The position numbers were made by a program, and so were the translations under genes. From Delphinapterus leucas (taxonomy: Eukaryota > Chordata > Mammalia > Artiodactyla > Monodontidae), in assembly GCF_002288925.2 (NCBI RefSeq), contig NW_022098095.1, forward strand, positions 248,001 to 312,000: a stretch of 64,000 nt of DNA, written 5' to 3'. This document shows, piece after piece, positions 1-11,505 of this stretch (its first letter is position 1; the number at the start of each line of letters is the position of its first letter). The notes beneath the pieces are model-generated. The model was not told the DNA's origin. It ran no database searches and saw nothing but the letters and a program-made list of their open reading frames with translations.

Positions 1-110
1 CTAATCAGGTCCTCACCTGACTCTATCAGTGATAGACACTAACACAAGTCTAAATTGGTCCAGTCATAAGGAAGGCCAGATCTTGTGTTTGTTGGGAGAA
101 GAAAAGTCCT

Positions 111-165
111 CTCTCTCTCTCCCTCTCTCTCTCTCTGTCTCTCTGTCTCTCTCTTTGTCTCTCTT

Positions 166-210
<45 letters not shown>

Positions 211-222
211 TTGTCTCTCTCT
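111..222. repeat. (CT)n microsatellite with TTTGT interruptions
   Basis: This is a tract of nearly pure CT dinucleotides with periodic 'TTTGTCTCTC' variants. It creates serine/leucine-rich or arginine/glutamate-rich open frames on both strands that are not genes. Downstream sequence to about 470 includes 'GAGCCAATAAATTTTC', a 3' end reminiscent of an old LTR or DNA repeat, but I cannot name the family. Confidence 0.9.
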
Positions 223-470
223 GCCTGGTGTGATGGATGCATGTGAGTCCCATAGTTACTGTAGGCACTTTGCTACCATAAGGGCAGCCAGCCTGCGGAT
301 AAAGCTGACACATGGTGCAAGAGCTCGAACCCAGATTGAAACCTACCACCTTCCTCTGGATTTAGTAATTTCCCTGAGCCAATAAATTTTCTTAGCTACT
401 TAAGAAAGTTCGAATTTGGCTTTTTATTACTTGCAGCCAAAGCTAAATTTTCCATGCATGTTACAGAAGA
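223..470 (+). repeat. Possible ancient LTR-like repeat fragment
   Basis: The stretch with 'GAGCCAATAAATTTTC' followed by 'TTATTACTTGCAGCCAAA' resembles the end of an old mammalian interspersed repeat. The family is not assigned and the match is from memory only. Confidence 0.3.
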
Positions 471-1203
471 AAAGGCTGTAGTTGCATTATTTGACTCTTC
501 TAAGGATACACTTCCAATGGGATGAATAGGTAACAACATACGTGATAAAATTTTACAGGGTCTTGAAAGGAAATTCACCACCATCACCCCCAAATCCTTC
601 CCTGACTAGGTTACCTTATGCCTTAGAATCCTTCACTATACTTTTTTTAAAACTTTGACTTCAGTCCTATGCCCTATTTAAATCAACTTACCCTGAGAAG
701 AGCACTTCATGATTCTAATCAGTAATCTTGTATAAATGAGTTTATCATACGGTTTTTGAGTGGTTTTTTTACTAGTGGGAAGATAGAAAAAGAGACAATG
801 GGAACCTGAGGAAGGAAGGAATCACAGAGAGAGCGAAGATGTAATAGAAGAAACTACAGATATAGAAGATAAATTCTTATATTTCACAGTTCTATGCAGG
901 GCTGAAATTCAGAGTAATTCAGGCAAATCATACTAAGCTATATGATAAATCAAACCAATATTATAATCACCCTTTTAAGACTGAATAAGAACAAAATCAA
1001 ACAATATGTATATAAGGATCAGAAAATTTCCTCAGCAGTAGAAGAGGCAAGCAGAGCCATAAATATCTCTCTGAAGAAGAAGAGCTGATGTACTACTTTT
1101 GTGATTCGATAAGAAATGAAAAGGATATCTACCAAAAAGTATTCCCATACCTTGTGGCAGGAGTCTGAAATTCACTTCACTATCAGAGTCCTTTTCTTGG
1201 TCT
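471..1203. other. Non-coding stretch, nothing recognised
   Basis: AT-rich sequence with no convincing exon, repeat end or RNA gene. The only open frames are under 70 codons and have no recognisable protein motif. Confidence 0.6.
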
Positions 1204-1322
1204 GGGGCAGTGATCCTCATTAATGTATAACAAAGTCACCTTGGGAGTTTATTTTTTAAATGCAGACTTCTATACTTAACCCCGAAGAGATTCAGTAACT
1301 CTGGGATGAGACTTGGGACTTG
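1204..1322 (+). mobile_element. MER5-like hAT-Charlie nonautonomous DNA element
   Basis: The order of short blocks (CAGTGATCCTC, then CACCTTGGGAG, a T/A-rich spacer, then GAGATTCAGTAACTCTGGG) follows the layout of the MER5A/B elements common in all placental mammals. It is diverged, and the right end is not clearly seen. Confidence 0.55.
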
Positions 1323-2060
1323 TTTTATTTTAACTTTTTATTACAAAAAATGTTTAAGCACATAAAAAGTAGAGAGAATAGTATAATGTCTTTATGTGCC
1401 AATCATTCAGCTTGAACAATTATCACCATATGGCCAATCTCCTCTTCCCTACCCCTCACATGGATTTCACCTATAAAAAGAAGATAAATATATATTTCAT
1501 TATATAGTCCTAAAAGGTAAGGATTATTTTTTTTTTGCAATCAATAAAATCCAGAATGTGGAAACTCTACGGGACAAACCACCAAGTTCCTTCAACAAAT
1601 ATATTGCATAAATAAAAATAGGAAGGAGGATATGCTTCAATTGCTTGAATCTTCATTTTGTTTGTTTGTTTTTTAACAGCTTCATGCAGTATAACTGCCA
1701 TACAATGAACTCTACATATGTAAAGTATACAATTTGACAAGTTTTGACATATGTATACACCTGTGAAACCATCACAACAGTTAGGACAGCAAACGTATTT
1801 ATCTCCCAAAAAAGTTTCCTTGTGCCTCTTTGTAAGTTCTCTCTCCTATTCCCCCATCCTCAGGCAACCACTGATCTTCTGTCATTCTAGATTAGTTTGC
1901 ATGTAGAGTTTTCTATAAATAGAATCACACAATAGGTATTCTATTCGGTGTTGCTTCTTGCGCTCAGTGGAATTATTCTGAGATTCATTCTCGCTGTTCA
2001 TGTATCAATAGCCATTGCTTTTTAGTCTTCCAGCCTCACGACATGCTTCCAGTTCCAGTA
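1323..2060 (-). mobile_element. Ancient L1 3' end fragments, antisense
   Basis: The segment reads as the reverse complement of an old L1 (L1M-type) 3' region. Recognisable blocks include TACAATTTGACAAGTTTTGAC and, further on, CAGGCAACCACTGATCTTCT and TAGAATCACACAATAG. A similar block recurs at 14600-14769 and 15143-15300. No open ORF2 frame is left. Confidence 0.6.
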
Positions 2061-2570
2061 TCCACGTGAGCCATTGGACTTCAGCATGTACTTGGCTTCA
2101 GCTCCCTCTAATACTCCATTTTTCTGTTTTCCTTTTTCTAAAACCTGGCAATTTCCCCTTTCTTGATTTCAAAATATTGAAATTGTCAACGTATATTTTT
2201 TTCAGTTTTTTACATTATTATCTAGCATGTTTATATTTTTGGAAAGGTAGAGAGTCTTCGTCAGCCAACTTTTGACTTTGCCATTTTATTCTGAATTTGA
2301 TTAATTTTTAACTTTTTTAAAAACTCCTTTTTAACAATATAAAGAAACTATTGAAAAGGAACTCTATTTTTAACAGTGTAAAGAAACTATACAAAGAGGG
2401 GAGCCTGCCTCTGTGTTGATGTGATGTCAGCCATTTTAGCAGAGTTCTTGCTCCCTGATGAACTCCTGACCCCAGGCATGCAAACATAGCTTTGGCAGTG
2501 ACCCCAAGTTCCCTTGAAGTACTTGCCAGAGGACTAGAATTTAGATTTTGGACATATAAGAAATATTCTT

Positions 2571-2679
2571 TTTTTGGCCATGTGGCACGTGGGATCCTAG
2601 TTCCCCAACCAGGGATTGAACCTGTGCCCCCTGCAGTGGAAGCATGGAGTCCTAACCACTGGACTGCCAGGGAAGTCCC
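2571..2679 (-). mobile_element. tRNA-derived SINE (short type)
   Basis: Antisense SINE: T run, then GGCCATGTGGCACGTGGGAT, ending in GGACTGCCAGGGAAGTCCC. It is flanked by the TSD AGAAATATTC at 2559-2568 and 2680-2689, which shows an L1-mediated insertion. Confidence 0.85.
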
Positions 2680-2692
2680 AGAAATATTCCTT

Positions 2693-3269
2693 AAATACAT
2701 GTGTTTTGTATTTATTCCTTAAATACATATGTTCTAAGCAACTTCAAAAATTACAAATACTTTCATGGGAAATCCACCCTCTCCACCACCTCCCAGCCCT
2801 CCCCCAAGACATTATTTTAGTCCCTTTCCCTTTGCCACGTTAAAAAATAAGCTGCAAATTTGAAAAAAAGATTTATGTCAAAGTTCTATGAGAGTCTAAC
2901 ATTAAAGTAATTGAGAATTATCAAATGACACTGTTGCTTTAGAATATATTAAAAGATTCCCAACACTTTCTCTAATACTTCTCCAATTTCAGGAAGATTC
3001 TCACTACTCTTTATACTTTGATTTGATGACAATAACAACCTCTAGTGGAAGATCATTTGTTTATGATATTTATACCTATATACATCATTGCTAATAATTT
3101 CAAACTTCATAACAAAGTTGAGGAGTATTTTTCATAAAAAGTATATCCTGTGATCATATTCATAATATCTTATTTCATAAGATAAATGGAGGGTGAGTGA
3201 TGTTCATTATGTTATTCTCTATGCCGTTTGGTATATTTTAAATTGCATAATAATTTTTAATTTAATTTC
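2693..3269. other. Non-coding stretch, nothing recognised
   Basis: AT-rich sequence between a SINE and an L2 fragment, with no coding or RNA signal seen. Confidence 0.5.
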
Positions 3270-3525
3270 ACTGTCACTTTGTGCTTTACTTTGGATACAT
3301 ACTCTTCAATCTCTTTTGTGGAACTAATATCTCTCTCTTCTGTAACCCCACAACACCTGGTACATACTTCCTTACAGCACCTATAACACTTTCTTACCTT
3401 TAAATTTTTTCATGACTATCTATCTCCACTAGATTTTATCTCTTTGAAGACAAAAATCATGTCTTTTTTTCCCTAGTACCCAAACATTTAGTAGATGTTT
3501 ATTGTATGAAAAATTGAAAATGCAT
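3270..3525 (+). mobile_element. L2 LINE 3' end
   Basis: Sense copy of the L2 3' UTR. It shows the order CTCCACTAGATTTTATCTC, AAAATCATGTCTT and CCTAGTACCCAAACATTTAGTAG, followed by ATGTTTATTGTATGAA, which matches the usual L2 end (a 'GCTCAATAAATGTTTGTTGAATG' type terminus). Confidence 0.6.
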
Positions 3526-3879
3526 TCATACATTTGTCTTGGAAATGCTTCTCTTCTCAATGAAACAGAGAACTTAAGTAATATAACAAATTACTGAGTT
3601 TCCTGATAATTTATCATAAATTACTTTCTTTGGTTGCAAGCGACAGAAATGTTCTCTGCATAGAGAAAGCAAGCATTTTTTAAAAATTGTATCAACAATA
3701 CAATTAATGATCTCTATTAATAATTCTAATTTATCAGCAATCAATGCTTGACCTAGCTACTTTATTAGAAGAAATATATTTGTCTCTATGCCAGTGACTC
3801 CTAACTTCTTGCCTCAACATTCATTTTCTCTTTCCACCTTAATAACAAAATCCCAAACTTATTCAAGATTAGAATGTGC

Positions 3880-4250
3880 ATAGTTAAAAGATTACAATTC
3901 CTGGACTCCCTTGCAGCTATGTACTCTGGCAAAAGAGAAGTAACTGAGAAATTATCTTCAAAGAAAAGGAATGGGCTCCTCTCCTTTCATTCCTCCTGCT
4001 CCCTTGAACATAGATGTGGTGGTTGAATCTAGCAATCGTCTTGAACGAGAGTACAAATGCACACCATAGGAATGGTGAAGTAATGAACTGGGAACAGTTT
4101 AGATGAACTGGAAGGAGTGATGAACTGATGACTTTGTAGAGCCTCCAACCCACCTGGAACACCAACTTCCAAACTTCATTTATACAGAATGAAACCTTGT
4201 ATTTTTAATCCATTATTATTTTTTTTATTTTTGGTTTTACTCACTGCAGC
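3880..4250 (+). repeat. Probable ancient interspersed repeat, family unassigned
   Basis: The segment starting near CTCCCTTGCAGCTATGTAC and running through CTCCTTTCATTCCTCCTGCTC to AGACTTTGTAGAG-like sequence resembles an old, widespread mammalian LTR or MER repeat. It holds an 82-codon open frame that has no protein similarity I recognise. Confidence 0.3.
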
Positions 4251-6251
4251 TGAACCTAAATCTAACCACTGCAACAATACTTAAACCTTATTTTAAGGTC
4301 ATACTCCTTCACTGATTCACATGATTTTAGAATAGTTAAAATAGTTTCATAATACTGTAATTCCTTTAAAATTGAAATTCTTTATTTAGACCCATTATAC
4401 CTAGGATAGCTGATACAGGAAGGTTGGATGAGAATTTCAGTAATGATTTTGTCTTAATAACCATGGCTAAAATGCATGTTTTATGTCAATTTGAGTTTGA
4501 TATTCTTTTTACTGATAGTACACTGAATTTTCTCTCTGCCTTAGGGAGGTTGAATTTTCTCATTCAAATTTTACATTTATTTTTCCATAAGGTTTGAATA
4601 TTCTATATTCATTTATTTCAGTATTCTACTGTAGTGACTGGTGAATAAAACTAATACAGGAATTGTAAATTTTTTATTTTATAAATTTGGGTTTGCAGTG
4701 CTTATTTCCTCCTAAAACCTGAACCTGCAAGTTCTGAAAGGTTTCCACTAACCGTACAGTGGAAAATCTGTGTACTCATTACATTGAGCTAGTGTGACTT
4801 GTGAGATATAGTCAAAACATAACTGTTCTCTTGAAATTAATTCAGAGGGGTGATTTTTACCCTCTGCCACTAAGAAGAAAATTCCAGCAAGTCTCATGAC
4901 TTTTCTGCTCACTTACCTTACAATCACTTTAAATCACAAAATTCAGCCTCAATTTGACATTTAGAAAGGAAAGCCTTAGAGAAACGGAATGTGGTCAGCT
5001 GCTTCTCTCTTTTCTACTTGCTTTCTTCCCTACTCAGTAGCTGCTGTTACTGACTCTCTGGGTTGGAGTACAGGAAACGAATAGGGAAAAGGGAGCAGAA
5101 ATGTCTTAATTGGCTGGCATTATAGTATGATGACTTTGTATTCTTTGGGACTCACAGATGTTTAAAACTTATTATTTATCTTCAGGGGTTCACATGCTTG
5201 ACCAATCAAGCCACAGCTCCTCCAATAACTCCTGACACGGGCATATATTCTATTCTTCTTGCTGCCACCTTTCCCTTATCCTCAGATTTCTTGGACATCC
5301 ACACCATTCTGTTCTTTCTGTTAGAGCCCAACTGACGTTTTAGTCAGTTCTTCTTGGACAGTAGTCAAAAAGATCTCTGGACTGATTCTTTCTCCCTTGC
5401 GTGGCCCACATCTGCTCTGTGGGAAGCTTTATGCATCCTTTGTCCTGACAAACTCTAAGAGAGCTTACTGGTCCCAGTACTATTGGGTATATCTTCTCCA
5501 ATAACAAAGAACCTGCCAGGCCATCTCTTTCTGGCCATCTAGATTTTCCCGGGGCGGGGTGGGGGGGAGTCAGACCTCAGTCCTTTATTCTCCTTCCTTC
5601 CCACCACGGTTCTCTGAATAATCCTGTAAGATTCCACACTCACTAGGCTGGAAGTGAAAGGGCAAGCACCCTCTCCTCCTTTACCTTTGTGAGAGGGCTT
5701 AGGATGCACAGCATGGCCTTCTCTAAAGAACGCCTCTTCCCAAATGCAGTCTCACTATCCAGCTGTCTGACCCTCGTGGTTTTTAAGAACCATCTAATCA
5801 GTGGAAATTTCTTTGAAATTTCTACTTGGTGGTCTGGTACTTCACTCTGAAAAATCACACCTGTTGCATTGGAGTGCTTCAGTCACAATTTCCTATGCAA
5901 CTTCCTGTTACGTTTGTTACAGCTTCAGGATTCAAAGAGCCAGGTTTTTCAGATACTTGTTTAACCAAGAGAAAACTAGCATATTTTCCAAAAAATTATG
6001 TTTTAAAAAATAAAATCCTTTATTAGAACCACAGGAATATAAGCTGGTGATAACAATCACAAAGTGGTCGCTTATATTCAAAGTAAAATTTGGTATTTTT
6101 CTCTCTGATCAGTAACTTATCAGTAGTTTCTTTGAATTCCTACATCCTCTTCCCCACTCCACCATGAATACTTTCAGAACTAAGAAACCTTCCTCTAACA
6201 AATCCTAAATTCTTCCTCTCAGAGTAAAAAAATCTTTCAGAATACATATTT
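4251..6251. other. Two kilobases without recognised genes or repeats
   Basis: AT-rich sequence with a few short open frames (longest about 71 codons), a G-rich tract near 5550-5566, and no splice-bounded exon I can support. It may be unique intergenic or intronic DNA. Confidence 0.5.
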
Positions 6252-6265
6252 GGTGGCCCTCTTTA

Positions 6266-6522
6266 TTTTATTATTTTTTTTACATCTTTATTGGAGTATA
6301 ATTGCTTTACAATGGTGTGTTAGTTTCTGCTTTATAACAAAGTGAATCAGTTATACATATACATAGGTTCCCGTATCTCTTCCCTCTTGCATCTCCCTCC
6401 CTCCCACCCTCCCTATCCCACCCCTCTAGGTGGTCACAAAGCACCGAGCTGATCTCCCTGTGCTATGAGGCAGCTTCCCACTAGCTATCTATTTTACATT
6501 TGGTAGTGTATATATGTCCATG
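6266..6522 (-). mobile_element. 5'-truncated young L1, antisense
   Basis: This is the reverse complement of the same L1 3' UTR that ends the full element at 52381-52735. Shared blocks include TACATCTTTATTGGAGTATAATTG (in part), AGTGAATCAGTTATACATA and GAGCTGATCTCCCTGTGC. The TSD GGTGGCCCTCTTTA lies at 6252-6265 and 6523-6536, so this is a clean 257 bp insertion cut short at its 5' end. Confidence 0.9.
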
Positions 6523-6536
6523 GGTGGCCCTCTTTA

Positions 6537-7221
6537 AAATCAAGCACCTCTTTAAGAATCAAAAGCCCTTCTTGATATATGTGTTGCTGCTTCTACATAT
6601 TTTAACTTTCTCTTATCTAAAGATTTTCCTTTTTTTCTAAGTGGATAAACAGAAAGAAGAAAAGAAAACGTGCAGGCATATAATAGACTTGTATCTCTGG
6701 CATGATTACCTTATTACTTTTTTCTCTAACCAGCATAAAATATAATCACCTTTACTCACCCCTAAAACTCTGCCTTTTGAGGGATATTACTTCAAAGTCC
6801 TCCCCTTCTTTCTTAGTCAAAGCTTTCCATATATTGACTCGTGGTTTCTTATTTTATGTAATGGATTGTAATCTATTTCCATCAATATTTAATTTAATGC
6901 TCAAAATGGACCAGATTTGCCCATGGAGACCTTTCAGGCTGGATTCTGTGATATACACCCCCCACCACCACCATCATTCCTGGAGCACTTTGCTTTCTGG
7001 CTCAGCAAGATATTCCAAGCTTATCTTGCACTTTTGCTGCACCAGTACTGGAATCAGCCAATTCTCCAAGAAGCCTGGTTACAGTTGTGGAGAATGGTAT
7101 TTAGAAGCCAAAATCTGGGGAATAGATGTGCTCAATTGTATTGGGGTGTTGTTACTCTCAGGCCCTTTCAGTGGACAGAGCTAGGAACTATAGAGGTACA
7201 AAACACATATACACTTTAAGA
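6537..7221. other. Non-coding stretch with one 160-codon open frame, probably chance
   Basis: The + strand frame 6702-7184 is open for 160 codons, but its composition is leucine/serine/histidine-rich and it has no motif I recognise. A second frame overlaps it. I see no splice sites or promoter and do not call a gene. Confidence 0.4.
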
Positions 7222-7282
7222 TCTATATTTATTTTATATCTATTTATATCTGTCTATCTATCTATCTATCATCTATCTGGAT
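7222..7282. repeat. (TATC)n microsatellite
   Basis: Short imperfect run of TCTATC/TATC units, e.g. CTGTCTATCTATCTATCTATC. Confidence 0.8.
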
Positions 7283-7861
7283 ATATAATCATGAATTCAC
7301 ACAAATACCTCCAATAATAATCCAACACCACAATGTTTATTCTAGTTTTCTCTTTTTCCATCTGATAGTGGGAAACCTGGTTCCAACTTTTTAATGTATT
7401 TACTTATGTAATCAACTCCCTGTTAAGTAACACATCTTCCAGAGTCACCACCACTCCCTTTTCCACATAGATATCCTCCTCACCCATTCAGGCTCTGACA
7501 ACAACTCTTGTCTGCCCCTACGATATGAATGTCCTCCTCATACTGCTGAGGCTTTGACTCCTCATGCATGGCCAGTTTTCTGTGTGGATCCCTAATAGCC
7601 CATTTCAGGCTGCCCCTCTCCATGGGTGCCCTCCTCACTTCAATCAGTCTATGACTATCCATACTAGACAGTACTCTTATACAGGCACCTCCTTTCACAT
7701 ATGGCCCCCAAACTCCTCTCTGAGCTCTCTGATTCTTCCCAACTCAGACCCAATGCCAGCCTTGCTCTATCCTACCTAATGGCTTTGGAAAGGAAAAGGA
7801 AGTAAAAGAAAGAGGAAAAGTCATATATATAGTTTGCAAAGCCACAAAACTGGTTAGATCT
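7283..7861. other. Non-coding stretch, nothing recognised
   Basis: Pyrimidine-rich sequence with several 'CCTCCTCA' motifs spaced 50-70 bases apart (about 7470, 7531, 7631). They may be chance or traces of an old local duplication. No gene is seen. Confidence 0.4.
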
Positions 7862-8930
7862 CCTAGGAAATGAGGATAGAGGAGAACTGAGCCTTGGGGG
7901 AACTCCAACTTTGACATTTACTTGTCAAAATAATGAGGAGGAACAAAAAAAGTACAGTGTGAAGAAGGATCCAGAGATGGGGTAAAACCAGGAGAGAGAA
8001 GTTTCTTGGAAGCCAAAGTAGAATGTGTTCCAAAAAGGTCAACTGCATTGAATACTACTAAAAGGTGAAGCATAATGAAGAAGATTTTATCATTGGGTTT
8101 AGTAATATGGAGAGCAAAGGTATATTTGATGAGAGTACTACCAGTGAAATGGTGAGGGGGAAAAAATGTAATTGGAGTAAATTCAAGATAGAATGAGAGT
8201 TAATGATATGGGACAGCACATATGAAAAATTCTTCTGAGTTTTTCTGTAAAGAGGAGTAAAGAAATGGGGGAGTATATAAAGAGGGTTGTGAGATCGAGA
8301 GGGTTTCTTTTATTAATTAAGAGATATTAAATATAGTTGTATGTTAGTGTTAATGATCCTACAGGGAGGGAAAAATTGATACAGGAAAGAGATGGGATAA
8401 TTTTAAGAGCAAAGTTCTTGAATGGGCAAAAGGAGGTAGGACCCAGAGCACAAGAGGAGAGTTTGGATTCAAACAGAAACAGGAACAGTTCAGCCTTCAT
8501 AATAGGAGGGAAGGTGAAATGCAAGTAGGTGGGTGGAATTAGTGGTGAGAAGCTGTGAAAGTTTCCTTCTGACTGCTGCTTTTTTCTCAGAAATAAAAAG
8601 CAAGGTCATCAGCTGAGAGGGAGAAGGGAGGAAGATTCTTGAGGGGAATGGCGTCATCTGGAAGAATGGGAGAGACAAATGACTAGGGAAATGTAAAGAA
8701 TGGCTGGGTAACACTGAGAATCCACTTGAAACTTGAGGTCATAATTTTAAAGTGAGTCCAGTCAGCATGATGACTTTCTTTTCTCTAGCTGATTAGGTGC
8801 AGGCACTGAGGAGGTGGGAAGTTGTATTACAGCAGGCTTAGAGTTTTGCCAAGTAAATACCAAAGGAGAGAAGGGCAAGCGTGTTGAGGGTGTGAGCTAT
8901 GACTGCTCACAGTACAAACCATCTCATGAA
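7862..8930 (-). mobile_element. L2 LINE, ORF2 region, antisense
   Basis: Long antisense L2 fragment. Landmarks read on the + strand, in L2 antisense order, are: CCTTGGGGGAACTCCAAC, AACCAGGAGAGAGAAGTTTC, TTGGAAGCCAAAGTAGAA, TTGGAGTAAATTCAAGATAGAATGAGAG and AAGGTCATCAGCTGAGAG, then CCAGTCAGCATGATGAC. The sequence is full of indels and no frame stays open. The SINE at 8956 follows. Confidence 0.7.
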
Positions 8931-8955
8931 AGAGTTTAAAAAGTATTAGCCATAT

Positions 8956-9148
8956 AGGGCTTCCCTGGTGGCGCAGTGGTTGAGAGTCCGCCTGCCGATG
9001 CAGGGGACACGGGTTCGTGCCCTGGTCCGGGAAGATCCCACATGCTGCGGAGCGGCTGGGCCCGTGATCCATGACTGCTGAGCCTGCGTGTCCGCAGTCT
9101 GTGCTCCGCAACGGGAGAGGCTGCAACAGTGAGAGGCCCGCGTACCGA
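8956..9148 (+). mobile_element. tRNA-derived SINE, runs into assembly gap
   Basis: Sense short-type SINE. It has an A-box-like TGGCGCAGTGGTTGAGAG and a B-box-like GGTTCGTGCCC, and is cut at GCGTACCGA, just before its expected A-rich tail, where the Ns begin. It faces an inverted copy on the other side of the gap. Confidence 0.95.
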
Positions 9149-9548
9149 NNNNNNNNNNNNNNNNNNNNNNNNNNNNNNNNNNNNNNNNNNNNNNNNNNNN
9201 NNNNNNNNNNNNNNNNNNNNNNNNNNNNNNNNNNNNNNNNNNNNNNNNNNNNNNNNNNNNNNNNNNNNNNNNNNNNNNNNNNNNNNNNNNNNNNNNNNNN
9301 NNNNNNNNNNNNNNNNNNNNNNNNNNNNNNNNNNNNNNNNNNNNNNNNNNNNNNNNNNNNNNNNNNNNNNNNNNNNNNNNNNNNNNNNNNNNNNNNNNNN
9401 NNNNNNNNNNNNNNNNNNNNNNNNNNNNNNNNNNNNNNNNNNNNNNNNNNNNNNNNNNNNNNNNNNNNNNNNNNNNNNNNNNNNNNNNNNNNNNNNNNNN
9501 NNNNNNNNNNNNNNNNNNNNNNNNNNNNNNNNNNNNNNNNNNNNNNNN
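9149..9548. other. Assembly gap of 400 Ns
   Basis: The run of N is exactly 400 long. A round number suggests a sized or placeholder gap. It lies between two SINEs in tail-to-tail orientation, so the missing piece should hold their A and T tails and any sequence between. Open frames that cross it are not real. Confidence 0.97.
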
Positions 9549-9743
9549 TTTGCGGTACGCGGGCCTCTCACTGTTGTGGCCTCTCCCGTTGCAGAGCACA
9601 GGCTCCGGACACGCAGGCCCAGCGGCCATGGCTCACGGGCCCAGCCACCCCGCGGCATGTGGGATCCTCCCGGACTGGGGCACAAACCCGTGTCCCCTGC
9701 ATCGGCAGGCGGACTCTCAACCACTGCGCCACCAGGGAAGCCC
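9549..9743 (-). mobile_element. tRNA-derived SINE, starts at assembly gap
   Basis: Antisense short-type SINE starting TTTGCGGTACGCGGGCC and ending CACCAGGGAAGCCCC. It is closely similar to the inverted partner at 8956-9148, giving a large potential hairpin. Confidence 0.95.
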
Positions 9744-10164
9744 CTGTGTGCAGGAATTATTGACACAAATACTAAATAAATTCAGAAATCAATATTACTG
9801 CCATCATCAATATTTTCACTATACAACCATAAGCTCTATAATAAATGGCTATTGTTTCTTATCTCAGAACTGAACGCAGTTTAGGAAATTCTGGGCTAAA
9901 TTTTTCCCTTTGCATCTAGGAGGCTATTAACCGTTTTGACTCATCTCATCTCTGTTCTGTCTTGAGGCACCAACAGTTTAAATAGCTATTAGGTCAGTAA
10001 TTTTATTATCTCACTCCAAACATAGTATAAGCCAATAGGAAAATCCATTGGTACTGACTTTGTGAGAATAGTTAGGTGTATATCACAGATGGCTCCACTT
10101 TTGACATCCAGATGTACCTTAGGCCTCAGTCCCTTTTAGAACTGCATGGGTCAAGGTCTTTGTA

Positions 10165-10565
10165 TATTCATTCATTGTATATCCTCTTACAAATACTTGA
10201 ATAACTGCCTTGTGTTGGCTCAGTGGGGGGACAAAAAAATTAATATGCTATGCTTTCTACGCTCAAGAGGTTTCCTCATCAGTAGGCCAGATGAGACATA
10301 CACACAAATAATTCTATAAAGCAGTTTGTGATGAGTATTATACTGTTGATATAAATTGAATCTATAGTTACACAGAGTAATTGTTCCTTCCAGGAATGAA
10401 CAAAGAAGTCATTAAGGAAGACATAGAGACATGGTATTTCAACTGGGACTTGAAGGATGGCAGAATTTTGAAAGAGAGAATAGAATAAGAAAGTTTCCAG
10501 GCAGAAGGCATGTCATGAACAAAGACATGGAGGTAAGAAGGGAAAAAATGGGTGGAAAGAATAAC
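10165..10565 (-). mobile_element. L2 LINE 3' region, antisense
   Basis: Antisense L2. It begins near ATTCATTCATTGTATATCC and passes GGGACTTGAAGGATGGC, TTTCCAGGCAGAAGGCATG and AACAAAGACATGGAGG in the order expected for reversed L2. The SINE at 10566-10729 interrupts it. Confidence 0.6.
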
Positions 10566-10729
10566 TTTTTTTTTTTAAGATTTAGTGGTTTATTGTTTTT
10601 TGTTTATTTGTTTGCTTTTTGACCACACCACGTGGCTTGCAGGTTCTCAGTTCCCTGACCAGGGATTGAACCCGGGCCTTGACAGTGAAAGCACCAAATC
10701 CTAACCACTTAGACCACCAGGAAACTCCC
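10566..10729 (-). mobile_element. tRNA-derived SINE (older type)
   Basis: Antisense copy with CCACACCACGTGGCTTGCAGG, CTGACCAGGGATTGAACCCG and GACCACCAGGAAACTCCC. TSD AAGAATAAC at 10557-10565 and 10730-10738. It is more diverged than the short CHR copies. Confidence 0.85.
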
Positions 10730-11179
10730 AAGAATAACATGTTTTAGATATCATTTGGCAGCAAGAGCAAAAATCCACTTGATAATGTTTAAATCAGAAT
10801 TTGCTTAAAAAGAAATTTCTCACAGATTTAAGAATGGGTAGCAAATGTATCTGGGCCACACAAGTGTGTGGAACCAGGAACCAGAAAGTTAAGAACCAAG
10901 GTTATTCTTTCCTTCATTCCTATTTTTCATTGTCTATTTCTTTTCTCTTTCTCTCCACCCTGGTGTCAGTTTGGATCCTCCAAGAAGTAAACGCCAGAAT
11001 ATGTACATAGGAAAAAGCCCACCCTAGCTCCTAGCACTAGTTTCCAATAACTTATCAGTCTCTGTAAACCATTTCCAATTTCCTGGTATGGAGAATTTGA
11101 ATGATTCAGTTTGGGTCAAATAAAAAAGCGTCTCTATTTTTAAAAATGCTCAAGTTGGAACAAGGAGATCCGGGAGTAT

Positions 11180-11315
11180 GTGTACAATGCAGGGAATATA
11201 GTCAATATTTTATAATAACTATAAATGGAGTATAACCTTTAAAAATTGTGAATCATTATATAATACACCTGTAACTTATAAGATATTGTACATCAACTAT
11301 AATTTAAAAAAAGAT
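11180..11315 (+). mobile_element. L1 3' end fragment
   Basis: Sense L1 3' UTR with AATATAGTCAATATTTTATA, ATAACTATAAATGGAGTATA and CACCTGTAACTTATAAGATA, ending in TACATCAACTATAATTTAAA and a short A run. Confidence 0.8.
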
Positions 11316-11505
11316 CTGGGTTTGAATTGTGGATCTGATATACATTGCCCATGTGATTTTCTTAGCTAATAGTTACTCTCTACATGTGTTGCTGCCTTGT
11401 CTGTTAAAGGAGGATTAATAATACTTTACAGGGCTATTATAAGAATTAAGCAATATAATAAATATGAAAACTCCTTGAAAATTGTAAAGTCTTATACAAA
11501 GCAAA
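11316..11505 (+). mobile_element. MIR SINE
   Basis: Sense MIR: GATCTGGGTTTGAATTGTGG, GTGATTTTCTTAGCTAATAG, CTGTTAAAGGAGGATTAATA, GGGCTATTATAAGAATTAAG. The order fits the MIR core and its B-box-bearing head. It is diverged, as usual for this age. Confidence 0.65.

Noticed and set aside
29..385. 118-codon serine/leucine-rich open frame and antisense Arg/Glu-rich frames
   Set aside because: They are translations of a (CT)n microsatellite.
6702..7219. 160- and 100-codon overlapping open frames
   Set aside because: No motif, low-complexity composition, overlapping in two frames; chance is the best explanation.
8936..9779. Open frames of 216-276 codons across the N run
   Set aside because: They are open only because the 400 Ns contain no stop; both flanks are SINE sequence.
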